Source: Sphaerochaeta sp.
GTDB lineage: Bacteria; Spirochaetota; Spirochaetia; Sphaerochaetales; Sphaerochaetaceae
Direction of reading: 5' to 3'
NCBI GenBank assembly: GCA_023228445.1
Contig: JALOBD010000137.1
Span: 1-5,674 of the forward strand
DNA length: 5,674 bases
Part shown: piece after piece, positions 1 through 5,124 of the stretch
How positions within the stretch are numbered: position 1 is the stretch's first letter
How the letters are laid out: every line of letters begins with the position of its first letter
Program-made: the position numbers and the translations under genes
Notes under the pieces: generated by a model
The model's database searches: none
What the model saw: only the letters and a program-made list of their open reading frames with translations
Told to the model about the DNA's origin: nothing

Positions 1-183
1 GTCGATGCAATCTCAATCCAAGGGCGGAACGCAGCGGGTGTTCGGGTGGCTACCATGAAGTTCAAGGAGGACTCGATTGTTGCCATCGCATCCACTGAGC
101 GTGAAGAGACCGATGAGGTCCAAGTACCCGAAGAGATTGAGGCAGATGAGGTAGGTGAAGAGAGCGAACCTGACGACGAATAA
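1..183 (+). CDS. gyrA: DNA gyrase subunit A, C-terminal end (partial)
   Basis: Reading frame 1 is open from the window edge to a TAA at 181-183 and gives 60 residues. The first part (ISIQGRNAAGVRVATMKF, then SIVAIAS) matches the last beta-pinwheel blade of the gyrase A / topoisomerase IV A C-terminal domain, where a GRxxxGVR motif is followed by a variable strand and a hydrophobic VAIA strand. This domain wraps DNA and lets gyrase introduce negative supercoils using ATP. The last 28 or so residues are a strongly acidic Glu/Asp tail. Acidic tails are common on GyrA and are known to modulate supercoiling in some species. Gyrase rather than topo IV is inferred from the adjacent parS/parAB origin-type context. 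The N-terminal catalytic part lies outside the window, so the assignment rests on one blade and synteny. Confidence 0.83.
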   Translation, partial: VDAISIQGRNAAGVRVATMKFKEDSIVAIASTEREETDEVQVPEEIEADEVGEESEPDDE

Positions 184-205
184 GACAAGTGTTAAGTAGT
201 TCATG

Positions 206-240
206 GGGTTACTTTGGTCTTCCAAAGTAACCCTCTTTTT
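206..240 (+). terminator. Intrinsic terminator of gyrA
   Basis: A perfect 12-bp stem (GGGTTACTTTGG at 206-217 with CCAAAGTAACCC at 222-233) closes a TCTT tetraloop and is followed by TCTTTTT. It begins 23 nt after the gyrA stop. No T-tract follows the hairpin on the opposite strand, so it should act in one direction only. Confidence 0.93.
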
Positions 241-274
241 GGCCCAGAAATATGGCAAATTTCCCAAGCAATAC

Positions 275-294
275 TGTTTCTACTCATAGAAACA
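275..294. repeat. 8-bp inverted repeat with parS-like outer arms
   Basis: TGTTTCTA (275-282) and TAGAAACA (287-294) are perfectly complementary around CTCA. The outer hexamers TGTTTC and GAAACA equal the ends of a consensus parS, but the centre is 8 bp instead of 4, so it is not a parS. No T-tract follows on either strand, so it is not a terminator. Its role is unknown. Confidence 0.5.
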
Positions 295-321
295 TGCCGA
301 TAGAACCTGCATTTGGCGCTC

Positions 322-465
322 TCAAACGCCGTTTTGGAGCGTTTTGGAAAATTCATAAAATACATGAGGGTTTGTTGTAAAGTGCACCGGATATATTGGT
401 ACAATTGCACTCATCAGCTGCGTTTCACGCAAAATACGCTGCTTGTGTTTGAATCGCTTGCCCAT
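322..465 (-). CDS. Possible small basic protein (47 aa), unknown function
   Basis: A 47-codon minus-strand frame starts at ATG 465-463 and stops at TGA 324-322. It is supported mainly by its start signals: AAGGAGG at 480-474 sits 8 nt before the ATG, and an extended -10 element (TGTTATACT) lies about 30 nt before the start. The product begins MGKRFKHKQRILRETQ, a lysine/arginine-rich head that could bind nucleic acid. The rest is more hydrophobic, with several aromatic residues and a proline. I recognise no family. An upstream ATG at 469 opens only 14 codons and is too close to the SD. The gene converges on gyrA and has no clear terminator of its own. It contains a parS half-site (GTTTCACG, 422-429). 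Codon use is not distinctive, so this could be a chance frame behind real signals, for example a short regulatory RNA. Confidence 0.42.
   Translation of the reverse strand: MGKRFKHKQRILRETQLMSAIVPIYPVHFTTNPHVFYEFSKTLQNGV
421..435 (+). repeat. 15-bp direct repeat, copy 1 (contains a parS half-site)
   Basis: CGTTTCACGCAAAAT occurs here and again, identically, at 620-634. It contains the parS half-site GTTTCACG. This copy lies inside the possible small minus-strand gene. Confidence 0.75.
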
Positions 466-495
466 GCATCAACCCTCCTTCTCTTGGTACCTATA

Positions 496-504
496 AGTAT
501 AACA
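496..504 (-). promoter_or_regulatory. Extended -10 promoter for the small minus-strand gene
   Basis: On the minus strand the sequence reads TGTTATACT: TATACT (501-496) is one base from TATAAT, and a TG lies one base before it. The region 17 bp upstream (AAACCT at 524-519) is a poor -35, as is normal for extended -10 promoters. Transcription would start near 489 and give a leader of about 24 nt containing the AAGGAGG SD. The parS at 533-548 lies just upstream of the -35 position. Confidence 0.5.
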
Positions 505-532
505 ATCACGACTGAGGAAGGTTTCATGTTGA

Positions 533-548
533 TGTTTCACGTGAAACA
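533..548. other. parS: parS site 1 (ParB loading site, perfect consensus)
   Basis: TGTTTCACGTGAAACA is an exact match to the 16-bp bacterial chromosomal parS palindrome. ParB dimers load here and spread along DNA as CTP-dependent sliding clamps. It lies about 460 bp upstream of parA and 101 bp (centre to centre) from site 2. A degenerate half-site, GTTTCATG, is at 521-528. Confidence 0.96.
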
Positions 549-619
549 AACAGAGAGGCCATGGGTAGGGAAGAGCACTGTATATCGATCCAGCCGAACG
601 TTGGGGGGACATAAAAAAA

Positions 620-634
620 CGTTTCACGCAAAAT
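620..634 (+). repeat. 15-bp direct repeat, copy 2
   Basis: This is identical to 421-435 (CGTTTCACGCAAAAT). This copy supplies the distal arm of the minus-strand terminator and places a parS half-site (621-628) 14 bp from the matching half of parS 2 (635-642). Confidence 0.75.
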
Positions 635-649
635 GTTTCACGTGAAACG
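634..649. other. parS: parS site 2 (15 of 16 consensus)
   Basis: TGTTTCACGTGAAACG differs from the consensus only in the last base. The inner 14-bp palindrome GTTTCACGTGAAAC is intact. It should be a functional ParB loading site and is embedded in the terminator of the flanking minus-strand gene. Confidence 0.94.
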
Positions 650-669
650 TTCTTCAAGGAATGGTCCTC

Positions 670-900
670 CTAGAAATCAGGAGTGTTGACTACCGTGAGC
701 TTGGGGTCAACAAAGTTGCGAAGGTAACGCTCTACCCCACCCTTGAGGGTCATCTGGCTCATCGGACAGCCTGCGCAGGCCCCCTTGAGTCGGACTGTGA
801 CATCGTTGCCGCTCAGGCTGACGAACTCAATATCTCCACCGTCATTCTGCAGCGCAGGACGGATATCCTCCAACGCCTTCTTGACTTTATCTTCAATCAT
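670..900 (-). CDS. NifU-like Fe-S cluster scaffold/carrier, single C-terminal-type domain
   Basis: This 76-residue protein is a stand-alone NifU C-terminal-like domain (NfuA/Nfu family). Such proteins hold a labile iron-sulfur cluster, usually a 4Fe-4S shared by a dimer, and deliver it to apo-enzymes in the cytosol. Hallmarks are visible: IRPALQNDGGDIEFV (residues 13-27) and GACAGCPMS (40-48), whose CxxC cysteines are C42 and C45, followed by the LKGGVERYL helix (52-60). No scaffold (IscU-like) or A-type domain is attached. I chose ATG 900-898 because GGAGG lies 8 nt upstream. The in-frame ATG at 915 begins inside that region and has no SD of its own, and would add only MEEIH. It is transcribed away from parA from its own promoter and ends in the parS-containing terminator. 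The gene lies between the parS sites and parAB, with no obvious functional link to segregation. Confidence 0.92.
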   Translation of the reverse strand: MIEDKVKKALEDIRPALQNDGGDIEFVSLSGNDVTVRLKGACAGCPMSQMTLKGGVERYLRNFVDPKLTVVNTPDF

Positions 901-926
901 GTGGATCTCCTCCATTCAATACCATG

Positions 927-955
927 AAGATACTCCTTCATTGGATATGGGTCAA
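927..955 (-). promoter_or_regulatory. Sigma70-type promoter of the NifU-like gene
   Basis: On the minus strand, TTGACC (955-950) and TATCTT (932-927) are separated by exactly 17 bp. The predicted start near 920 leaves a leader of about 20 nt that includes the GGAGG SD. It is back to back with the parA promoter, with 17 bp between the two -35 boxes. Confidence 0.7.
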
Positions 956-972
956 CTCCTCAGCCCCAAGAG

Positions 973-1001
973 GTGACAAGTCCATGCATATTCCGTATAG
1001 T
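973..1001 (+). promoter_or_regulatory. Sigma70-type promoter of parA (predicts a leaderless mRNA)
   Basis: GTGACA (973-978) and TATAGT (996-1001) are spaced by 17 bp, each one base from consensus. The expected start site is about 1008, within a base of the parA ATG at 1009, so the transcript would have essentially no 5' leader. A CATAT...ATATG inverted pair (987-991 and 1007-1011) frames the -10 and could be an operator, though the arms are short. Confidence 0.68.
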
Positions 1002-1008
1002 AGTCGAT

Positions 1009-1776
1009 ATGAGTGCACACACCATACTCTTTTTGAATCAAAAGGGAGGAGTGGGAAAGACCACGTCGGTGGTCAATCTCGGCTCTGCCCTCGCCCGGAC
1101 TGGTCATTCGGTATTGCTCATCGATCTTGACAGCCAGGCGAACATGACCAGCGCGCTGGCATTGAGCCGTGAAGGTGCTACCATGTACCAAGTTATGGCC
1201 AAGAGCGCCGCCTTCGGTGATGCGATCATGCCTACGAGCGTCAAAGGGTTGTACGCCATTGCCAGTGATATCAACATGGCCGGATTGAATATTGAGCTGG
1301 TTGATCAAGAGCGACGGGAGTTTTTCCTCAAGGATGCACTGGAAGGTATTGAGCAGGGGTGGGAGTATATCCTTGTCGATTGTCCTCCGTCTCTCGGACT
1401 GGTGACGATCAACGCCATGGTGTGGGCACAAAGTGTCATTATCCCGCTTCAGTGTGAATATCTTGCCATGGAGGGGTTGAACCTCCTGATGAGGACGGTG
1501 GGGAGCGTCAAGAAGGGGTTGAATCCCGATCTGAAAATCTTGGGCATCCTCTTTACGATGTACAGCAAGCGTACCCGCTTGGCCAACGAGGTGGTTGAGG
1601 ATGTCTCATCGTTCTTCCCCTCCTTGGTCTTCAAGACCCTCATTCCCCGCAACGTTCGGATCGCAGAGGCTCCCTCCCATGGACTTCCGATCAACGTATA
1701 CGATAATTCCAGCCTCGGGGCCAAGGCATACAAGGAGCTTGCAAAGGAGGTCGTCGATCGTGTCGCAACCAAGTAA
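1009..1776 (+). CDS. parA: Chromosome-partitioning ATPase ParA (Soj)
   Basis: This 255-residue deviant Walker-type ATPase segregates the replication origin. ATP-bound dimers coat the nucleoid, and ParB at parS stimulates hydrolysis to drive movement. Visible motifs are the deviant Walker A KGGVGKTT (12-19, signature lysine K12 and K17), Walker A' VLLIDLDSQAN (35-45, with D41), Walker B ILVDCPPSLG (121-130, D124), and the family blocks IPLQCEYLAMEG and IPRNVRIAEAPSHG. Length and lack of an N-terminal helix-turn-helix fit chromosomal Soj-type proteins. I chose ATG 1009 because the conserved core begins right after it. A GTG at 973 would add 12 residues but coincides with the -35 box. Neither start has a convincing SD, in line with the leaderless prediction. 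It overlaps parB by 17 nt and heads the downstream gene run. Confidence 0.96.
   Translation: MSAHTILFLNQKGGVGKTTSVVNLGSALARTGHSVLLIDLDSQANMTSALALSREGATMYQVMAKSAAFGDAIMPTSVKGLYAIASDINMAGLNIELVDQERREFFLKDALEGIEQGWEYILVDCPPSLGLVTINAMVWAQSVIIPLQCEYLAMEGLNLLMRTVGSVKKGLNPDLKILGILFTMYSKRTRLANEVVEDVSSFFPSLVFKTLIPRNVRIAEAPSHGLPINVYDNSSLGAKAYKELAKEVVDRVATK
1743..1750 (+). promoter_or_regulatory. Shine-Dalgarno that fixes the parB GTG start
   Basis: AAAGGAGG lies inside the end of parA, 9 nt before GTG 1760. It is the strongest SD near this junction and supports GTG 1760, although the frame is open far upstream to about 1595. Confidence 0.85.
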
Positions 1777-2698
1777 CAGGAGACGAGGTCTCGGAAAGGG
1801 CATTGGGAGCTTGATGCAGGACTATACCTATGAATCAGTTGTCGAGGAGACGCTCAAGCGAGAGGGTGAATCTGCTACATCGGTTCTCGAAGTCCCCATC
1901 GATCGGGTACGACCAAACCCCAACCAACCGCGCAGCGAGTTCAACCAGGAGTCGTTGGCTGAGTTGGCTCAATCCATTAAGAGAGAGGGTGTGCTCCAGC
2001 CCATCCTCGTTGAGGAGATCGGACCAGGTTCGTACTCCATCGTCGCCGGAGAACGACGCTACCGGGCAAGCAAGATGGCCGGGATGGCGAGCATCCCTGT
2101 CCTGGTCAAAGACTTCAGCCAGATGCAGCGCCTCGAGGTTTCGTTGATCGAGAACATCCAGCGTGAGAATCTCAATCCGATTGAAGAGGCGAAGGCCTTC
2201 GCCTACCTGATCCAAGAGGGAGGCATCACGCAGGAGGAGCTTGCCCAGCGGGTAGGGAAGAATCGCTCCACTATTAGTAACAGTATCCGATTATTGCAGC
2301 TTAACTCTAGTATGCAAAAGGATTTACTTGCTGGTAAATTCAACGCAGGCCAAGCGCGTGCCCTCCTTTCGGTAGTCAATCCTGCCGATCGTGAGATCCT
2401 GTACAAGATGGTGCTTGAAAAGGAGCTCTCCGTCCGCGCCACGGAGGAGTTGGCAGCAAAGTTCAATGAGGGCAAGCGTGCCCTCTATCAGAAAAAGAGG
2501 CGCGCAGCAAAGGATGATAAGCGGAGTGTGGAGATCATCGCAGCCGAGGATAAGTTCCTCCATGCGGTGGGATCGCACGTCGAGATCAAGGGAACGCTTG
2601 CCAAGGGCAAGCTGCAGATCCCCTATAAGAGCAGCGAGGAGCTGGAACGACTCTACCAGTTGCTTGCACCAAACCAAGAATTATTCGAACGTGAGTAA
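1760..2698 (+). CDS. parB: Chromosome-partitioning protein ParB (Spo0J)
   Basis: This 312-residue protein is a CTP-dependent DNA clamp that binds parS and activates ParA. The order of parts is: a basic N-terminal peptide with RRRGLGKGIGSL (7-18), the ParA-contacting segment; a ParB/Srx CTPase domain (about 42-135) with GVLQP (77-81), GERRYRA (97-103) and ENIQREN (131-137); a helix-turn-helix (about 157-178, TQEELAQRVGKNRSTISNSI) that reads parS; then a charged linker and the C-terminal dimerisation domain. All the key nucleotide-binding motifs are intact. The GTG start is set by an SD inside parA, and the 17-nt overlap suggests coupled translation. Its expected sites, two parS copies, are about 1.2 kb upstream. 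Codons around 2266-2342 (HTH and next helix) are clearly more AT-rich than their surroundings. Confidence 0.96.
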   Translation: MSQPSNRRRGLGKGIGSLMQDYTYESVVEETLKREGESATSVLEVPIDRVRPNPNQPRSEFNQESLAELAQSIKREGVLQPILVEEIGPGSYSIVAGERRYRASKMAGMASIPVLVKDFSQMQRLEVSLIENIQRENLNPIEEAKAFAYLIQEGGITQEELAQRVGKNRSTISNSIRLLQLNSSMQKDLLAGKFNAGQARALLSVVNPADREILYKMVLEKELSVRATEELAAKFNEGKRALYQKKRRAAKDDKRSVEIIAAEDKFLHAVGSHVEIKGTLAKGKLQIPYKSSEELERLYQLLAPNQELFERE

Positions 2699-2707
2699 GG
2701 AGATATA

Positions 2708-3661
2708 ATGGACAAGAATTCATTGGGGGACGGCCTCTACGCCGTCCTCGATACCAACAAGGGCGAGATCATCCTCTCCTTGGAGTTTGAGAAGACACCG
2801 ATGACGGTGGCCAACTTTGTTGGTCTTGCTGAGGGGTCTTTGAATGTGAATGGCAAGAACCAACCATTCTACGATCAGATCACCTTCCATCGGGTCATCG
2901 AGAACTTCATGATCCAGGGGGGGTGCCCCAAGGGCACGGGGACGGGGGGTCCCGGCTACACCTTCCCCGATGAAATCGATGAGAGTCTGCACCATGCCGG
3001 TCCAGGAGTCCTCTCGATGGCCAATGCAGGGCCGGGGACCAACGGCAGCCAGTTCTTCATCACCCATGTCGCCACTCCCTGGCTCGATGGTAAACACACG
3101 GTCTTCGGCCACGTGGCCATCGGTCAGGAGGTAGTCAATGCCATCGAGCAGGGAGATGTCATCAATACGGTCAAAATCATCCGTGAGGGCGAGAAGGCGA
3201 AGGCCTTCCAGGCCGACGCACAGCACTTCACCGACTTGGTGGCGTCTGCCGAAGAGAGAAGCAAAGCACGGATGGCAAAAGAGCGGGCAAAAATCGATGC
3301 TGAGCTGAAGAATCGCTACCCTGAAGCAATCACCACACAAAGCGGCCTTCGGTATGTAGTGAGAAAGAGCGGTGATGGCAAGAGAAAGCCAGCGTGGGGG
3401 CAGACCGTATCGGTCCACTACAGCGGGAGCCTCCTTGATGGACGGATCTTCGACAGCTCGATCCAACGGGGCCAGCCGACGACCTTCAAGGTCGGAGAGG
3501 TCATCGAAGGATGGAACGAGGCGTTGGTTGAGATGAGCGTAGGGGAGAAGCGTACGTTGGTCATCCCCCCCGACCTTGGCTATGGGACGATGGGGTACCC
3601 GGGGGTAATCCCCCCAGACTCGACGCTGATCTTTGAAGTTGAGCTCTTGGACGTACTCTAG
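2708..3661 (+). CDS. Dual-domain peptidyl-prolyl isomerase: cyclophilin fused to FKBP
   Basis: This 317-residue protein joins two unrelated families of proline isomerase, enzymes that catalyse cis-trans turnover of Xaa-Pro bonds during folding. The cyclophilin domain (about 10-160) has FHRVIENFMIQGG (60-72) and NGSQFFITHVATPWLDGKHTVFG (112-134). Catalytic R62, F67 and Q70 are present, as is a tryptophan at the human CypA W121 position (W125). A charged, probably helical linker (about 160-205) leads to the FKBP domain (about 208-317), where Y238, F248, D249, V265-I266, W269, Y292 and F309 match the FKBP12 pocket. Both sites therefore look active. There is no signal peptide or membrane segment, so it should be cytosolic. 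AAGGAG lies 5 nt before the ATG, and the gene starts 9 nt after parB, so it is probably co-transcribed. The cyclophilin-first order is the type I recall as CFBP, reported in some spirochaetes. Confidence 0.94.
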   Translation: MDKNSLGDGLYAVLDTNKGEIILSLEFEKTPMTVANFVGLAEGSLNVNGKNQPFYDQITFHRVIENFMIQGGCPKGTGTGGPGYTFPDEIDESLHHAGPGVLSMANAGPGTNGSQFFITHVATPWLDGKHTVFGHVAIGQEVVNAIEQGDVINTVKIIREGEKAKAFQADAQHFTDLVASAEERSKARMAKERAKIDAELKNRYPEAITTQSGLRYVVRKSGDGKRKPAWGQTVSVHYSGSLLDGRIFDSSIQRGQPTTFKVGEVIEGWNEALVEMSVGEKRTLVIPPDLGYGTMGYPGVIPPDSTLIFEVELLDVL

Positions 3662-3682
3662 GGAGCGTATAAGGGGAGTGTG

Positions 3683-5035
3683 ATGAAGGGGAAGGATATC
3701 CAGTATGTTTGCAGTCAGTGTGGAAGAGCCGAGAGCAAGTGGCTTGGCCGCTGCCCTGACTGCGGCAGCTGGAATACCTTTGAGGAGGAGGCGGCAAAGG
3801 CCGAAGTGACGGGAAAGCGGGCGGTTATCAGCACCGAGGATCGTCCGATCACCCTCGAGGCGGTCCAGGTGGACCCGCTCTTTCGCTTTGAGACTGGAAT
3901 CAGCGAGCTGGACCGGGTCCTCGGCGGTGGAGTGATGAAGGGCTCTTCGATCCTCCTCGGTGGGGAGCCTGGTATCGGCAAATCCACCTTGATGCTCCAG
4001 GTCCTCGCCGAGAGCGCCAAAGGACGTTCGGTCCTCTACGTCAGTGGCGAGGAGTCGCCCAGCCAAGTCAAGCTCAGGGCCCAGCGCCTGTCCCTGGACC
4101 TCGGGCGCATCGACATCTTCTGTGATACCCGCAGTGAAGTCCTGGTAAAGCTGCTTGAAAACTCCTTCTACGAGGTGGTGGTCATCGACAGCTTGCAGAC
4201 TCTCGGCAGTGAAGAGATTCCCTCTCCAGCCGGCTCGGTCAACCAGATCCGCTTCTGTTCGACGATGCTCGTAGGCCTTTGCAAGCAGAAGGGCATCTCC
4301 CTCTTCTTGGTCGGCCATGTCACCAAGGAGGGGACGTTGGCCGGGCCAAAGGTCATCGAGCACCTCGTTGATACGGTCCTGTACTTTGAGCAGGTCAACA
4401 GCGGGATACGCTTGATCAGAGCGGCGAAGAATCGCTATGGGTCGGTCGATGAGATCGGGATCTTCACCATGGGGGAGAAGGGGCTGAAGGCGGTGACCAA
4501 CCCGGCTTCGTTCTTCATCAGTGAGCGGGGAGACGGGCCACTTCCTCCAGGCATCGCCTTCAGTGCGGTGCTCGAGGGGTCGCGTTCGTTCTTGGTGGAG
4601 ATCCAGGCACTCACTACTCCGGCGAAAGGCGGCTATAGCCGTATCTACAGTGACCGGATCGATAGCGCCCGGGTGACGAGGGTGGCGGCGATTCTCGAGC
4701 GGCATGCGGGCTTGAGGCTCGGGGAGCAGGACATCTACGTCAACGTCGGTGGAGGCATCAAGCTCAGCGAAGTCTCCATCGAACTGCCGCTGGCCCTTGC
4801 TCTGTGGTCGGCCTTGACCAATAGAAGCCTTCCTAACAATATGGCAAGCTTCGGTGAATTGAGCCTTGCCGGAGAGGTCAGGACGGTCTCGTTCAGTGAG
4901 AAACGGCAGAAAGCGGCCAAGGATTTGGGATTTGGCAAGATTCTGCTGCCAAAGATGACAGCGAAGAGTGGCTTGGTCCAATACCCGGCACAGAGCATCA
5001 AGGAGGCGCTTGAGATCTGTCAGCGCCTCTCGTAG
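3683..5035 (+). CDS. radA: DNA repair/recombination ATPase RadA (Sms)
   Basis: This 450-residue RecA-like ATPase and helicase promotes branch migration and resolution of recombination intermediates. Domains in order are: a four-cysteine zinc finger (C10, C13, C24, C27, in the form CSQCG...CPDCG); a RecA-like core with Walker A GEPGIGKST (94-102), SGEES (121-125), Walker B VVVIDSLQT (165-173, D169) and the RadA signature at 249-253; and a Lon-protease-like C-terminal domain (about 270-450) without a recognisable catalytic serine, normal for RadA. The signature reads KNRYG where the classic form is KNRFG. Length matches the E. coli and Bacillus proteins. I prefer ATG 3683 over GTG 3680 because AAGGGG (3671-3676) is 6 nt from the ATG, and GTG 3680 nearly touches the SD. 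It follows the isomerase by 21 nt with no terminator between, so operon membership is likely. Confidence 0.96.
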   Translation: MKGKDIQYVCSQCGRAESKWLGRCPDCGSWNTFEEEAAKAEVTGKRAVISTEDRPITLEAVQVDPLFRFETGISELDRVLGGGVMKGSSILLGGEPGIGKSTLMLQVLAESAKGRSVLYVSGEESPSQVKLRAQRLSLDLGRIDIFCDTRSEVLVKLLENSFYEVVVIDSLQTLGSEEIPSPAGSVNQIRFCSTMLVGLCKQKGISLFLVGHVTKEGTLAGPKVIEHLVDTVLYFEQVNSGIRLIRAAKNRYGSVDEIGIFTMGEKGLKAVTNPASFFISERGDGPLPPGIAFSAVLEGSRSFLVEIQALTTPAKGGYSRIYSDRIDSARVTRVAAILERHAGLRLGEQDIYVNVGGGIKLSEVSIELPLALALWSALTNRSLPNNMASFGELSLAGEVRTVSFSEKRQKAAKDLGFGKILLPKMTAKSGLVQYPAQSIKEALEICQRLS

Positions 5036-5055
5036 GCATATTAGTTAGCGCCTCT
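5003..5055 (+). repeat. Inverted repeat at the radA 3' end with a duplicated arm
   Basis: GAGGCGCT (5003-5010) can pair with AGCGCCTC at 5022-5029 or with the same octamer at 5047-5054. The 9-mer AGCGCCTCT is repeated 25 bp apart across the radA stop. No T-tract follows either version, so it is not a standard terminator. It could be an mRNA 3'-end structure or coincidence. Confidence 0.4.
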
Positions 5056-5124
5056 TATGAATATGGTCAGATGATTGTCTGGGCTCGGTGTATACATCAA
5101 TTGAGAGTGTACGTTACCTAAAGG

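Larger units (their letters stand above)
613..651 (-). terminator. Intrinsic terminator of the NifU-like gene, overlapping parS 2
   Basis: In the minus-strand transcript, AACGTTTCACG (651-641) pairs perfectly with CGTGAAACGTT (628-618). This 11-bp stem has a 12-nt loop and is followed by a run of T (619-613, seven T in all, five beyond the stem). It starts 19 nt after the TAG of the NifU-like gene. The upstream arm and the loop together contain the whole second parS (634-649). An alternative fold exists, because parS is itself self-complementary. Confidence 0.82.

Noticed and set aside
311..350. Imperfect hairpins such as GGCG...CGCC near 315-330 as a terminator of the small gene
   Set aside because: Stems are only 4 to 5 bp with no following T-tract on either strand.
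313..645. A 110-codon plus-strand frame through the intergenic region
   Set aside because: It would begin at TTG with no SD, and it runs through both parS sites and the terminator. Motifs such as FHVKQ come from reading parS DNA.
469..657. A 62-codon minus-strand frame starting NVSRETF
   Set aside because: This is the typical artefact of translating parS (TGTTTCACGTGAAACA). It has no SD and overlaps the terminator of the NifU-like gene.
241..660. An origin of replication with DnaA boxes
   Set aside because: The gyrA/parS context is near-origin, but I found no TTATNCACA-type boxes or 13-mer repeats here.
973..1008. A GTG start giving ParA 12 extra residues
   Set aside because: It coincides with the -35 box of the predicted promoter, has no SD, and the extra residues are not typical of the family.
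952..1431. A 159-codon antisense frame within parA
   Set aside because: It is a shadow of parA, with no start signals and no recognisable domain.
1595..1759. An upstream extension of ParB within parA
   Set aside because: The ParB N-terminal motif begins after GTG 1760, which has a strong SD. The upstream part is only the out-of-frame reading of parA.
2720..4981. A 753-codon open frame antisense to the isomerase and radA genes
   Set aside because: Long antisense frames arise when the sense genes use GC-rich third positions. The translated text resembles no family, and both sense genes are unmistakable.
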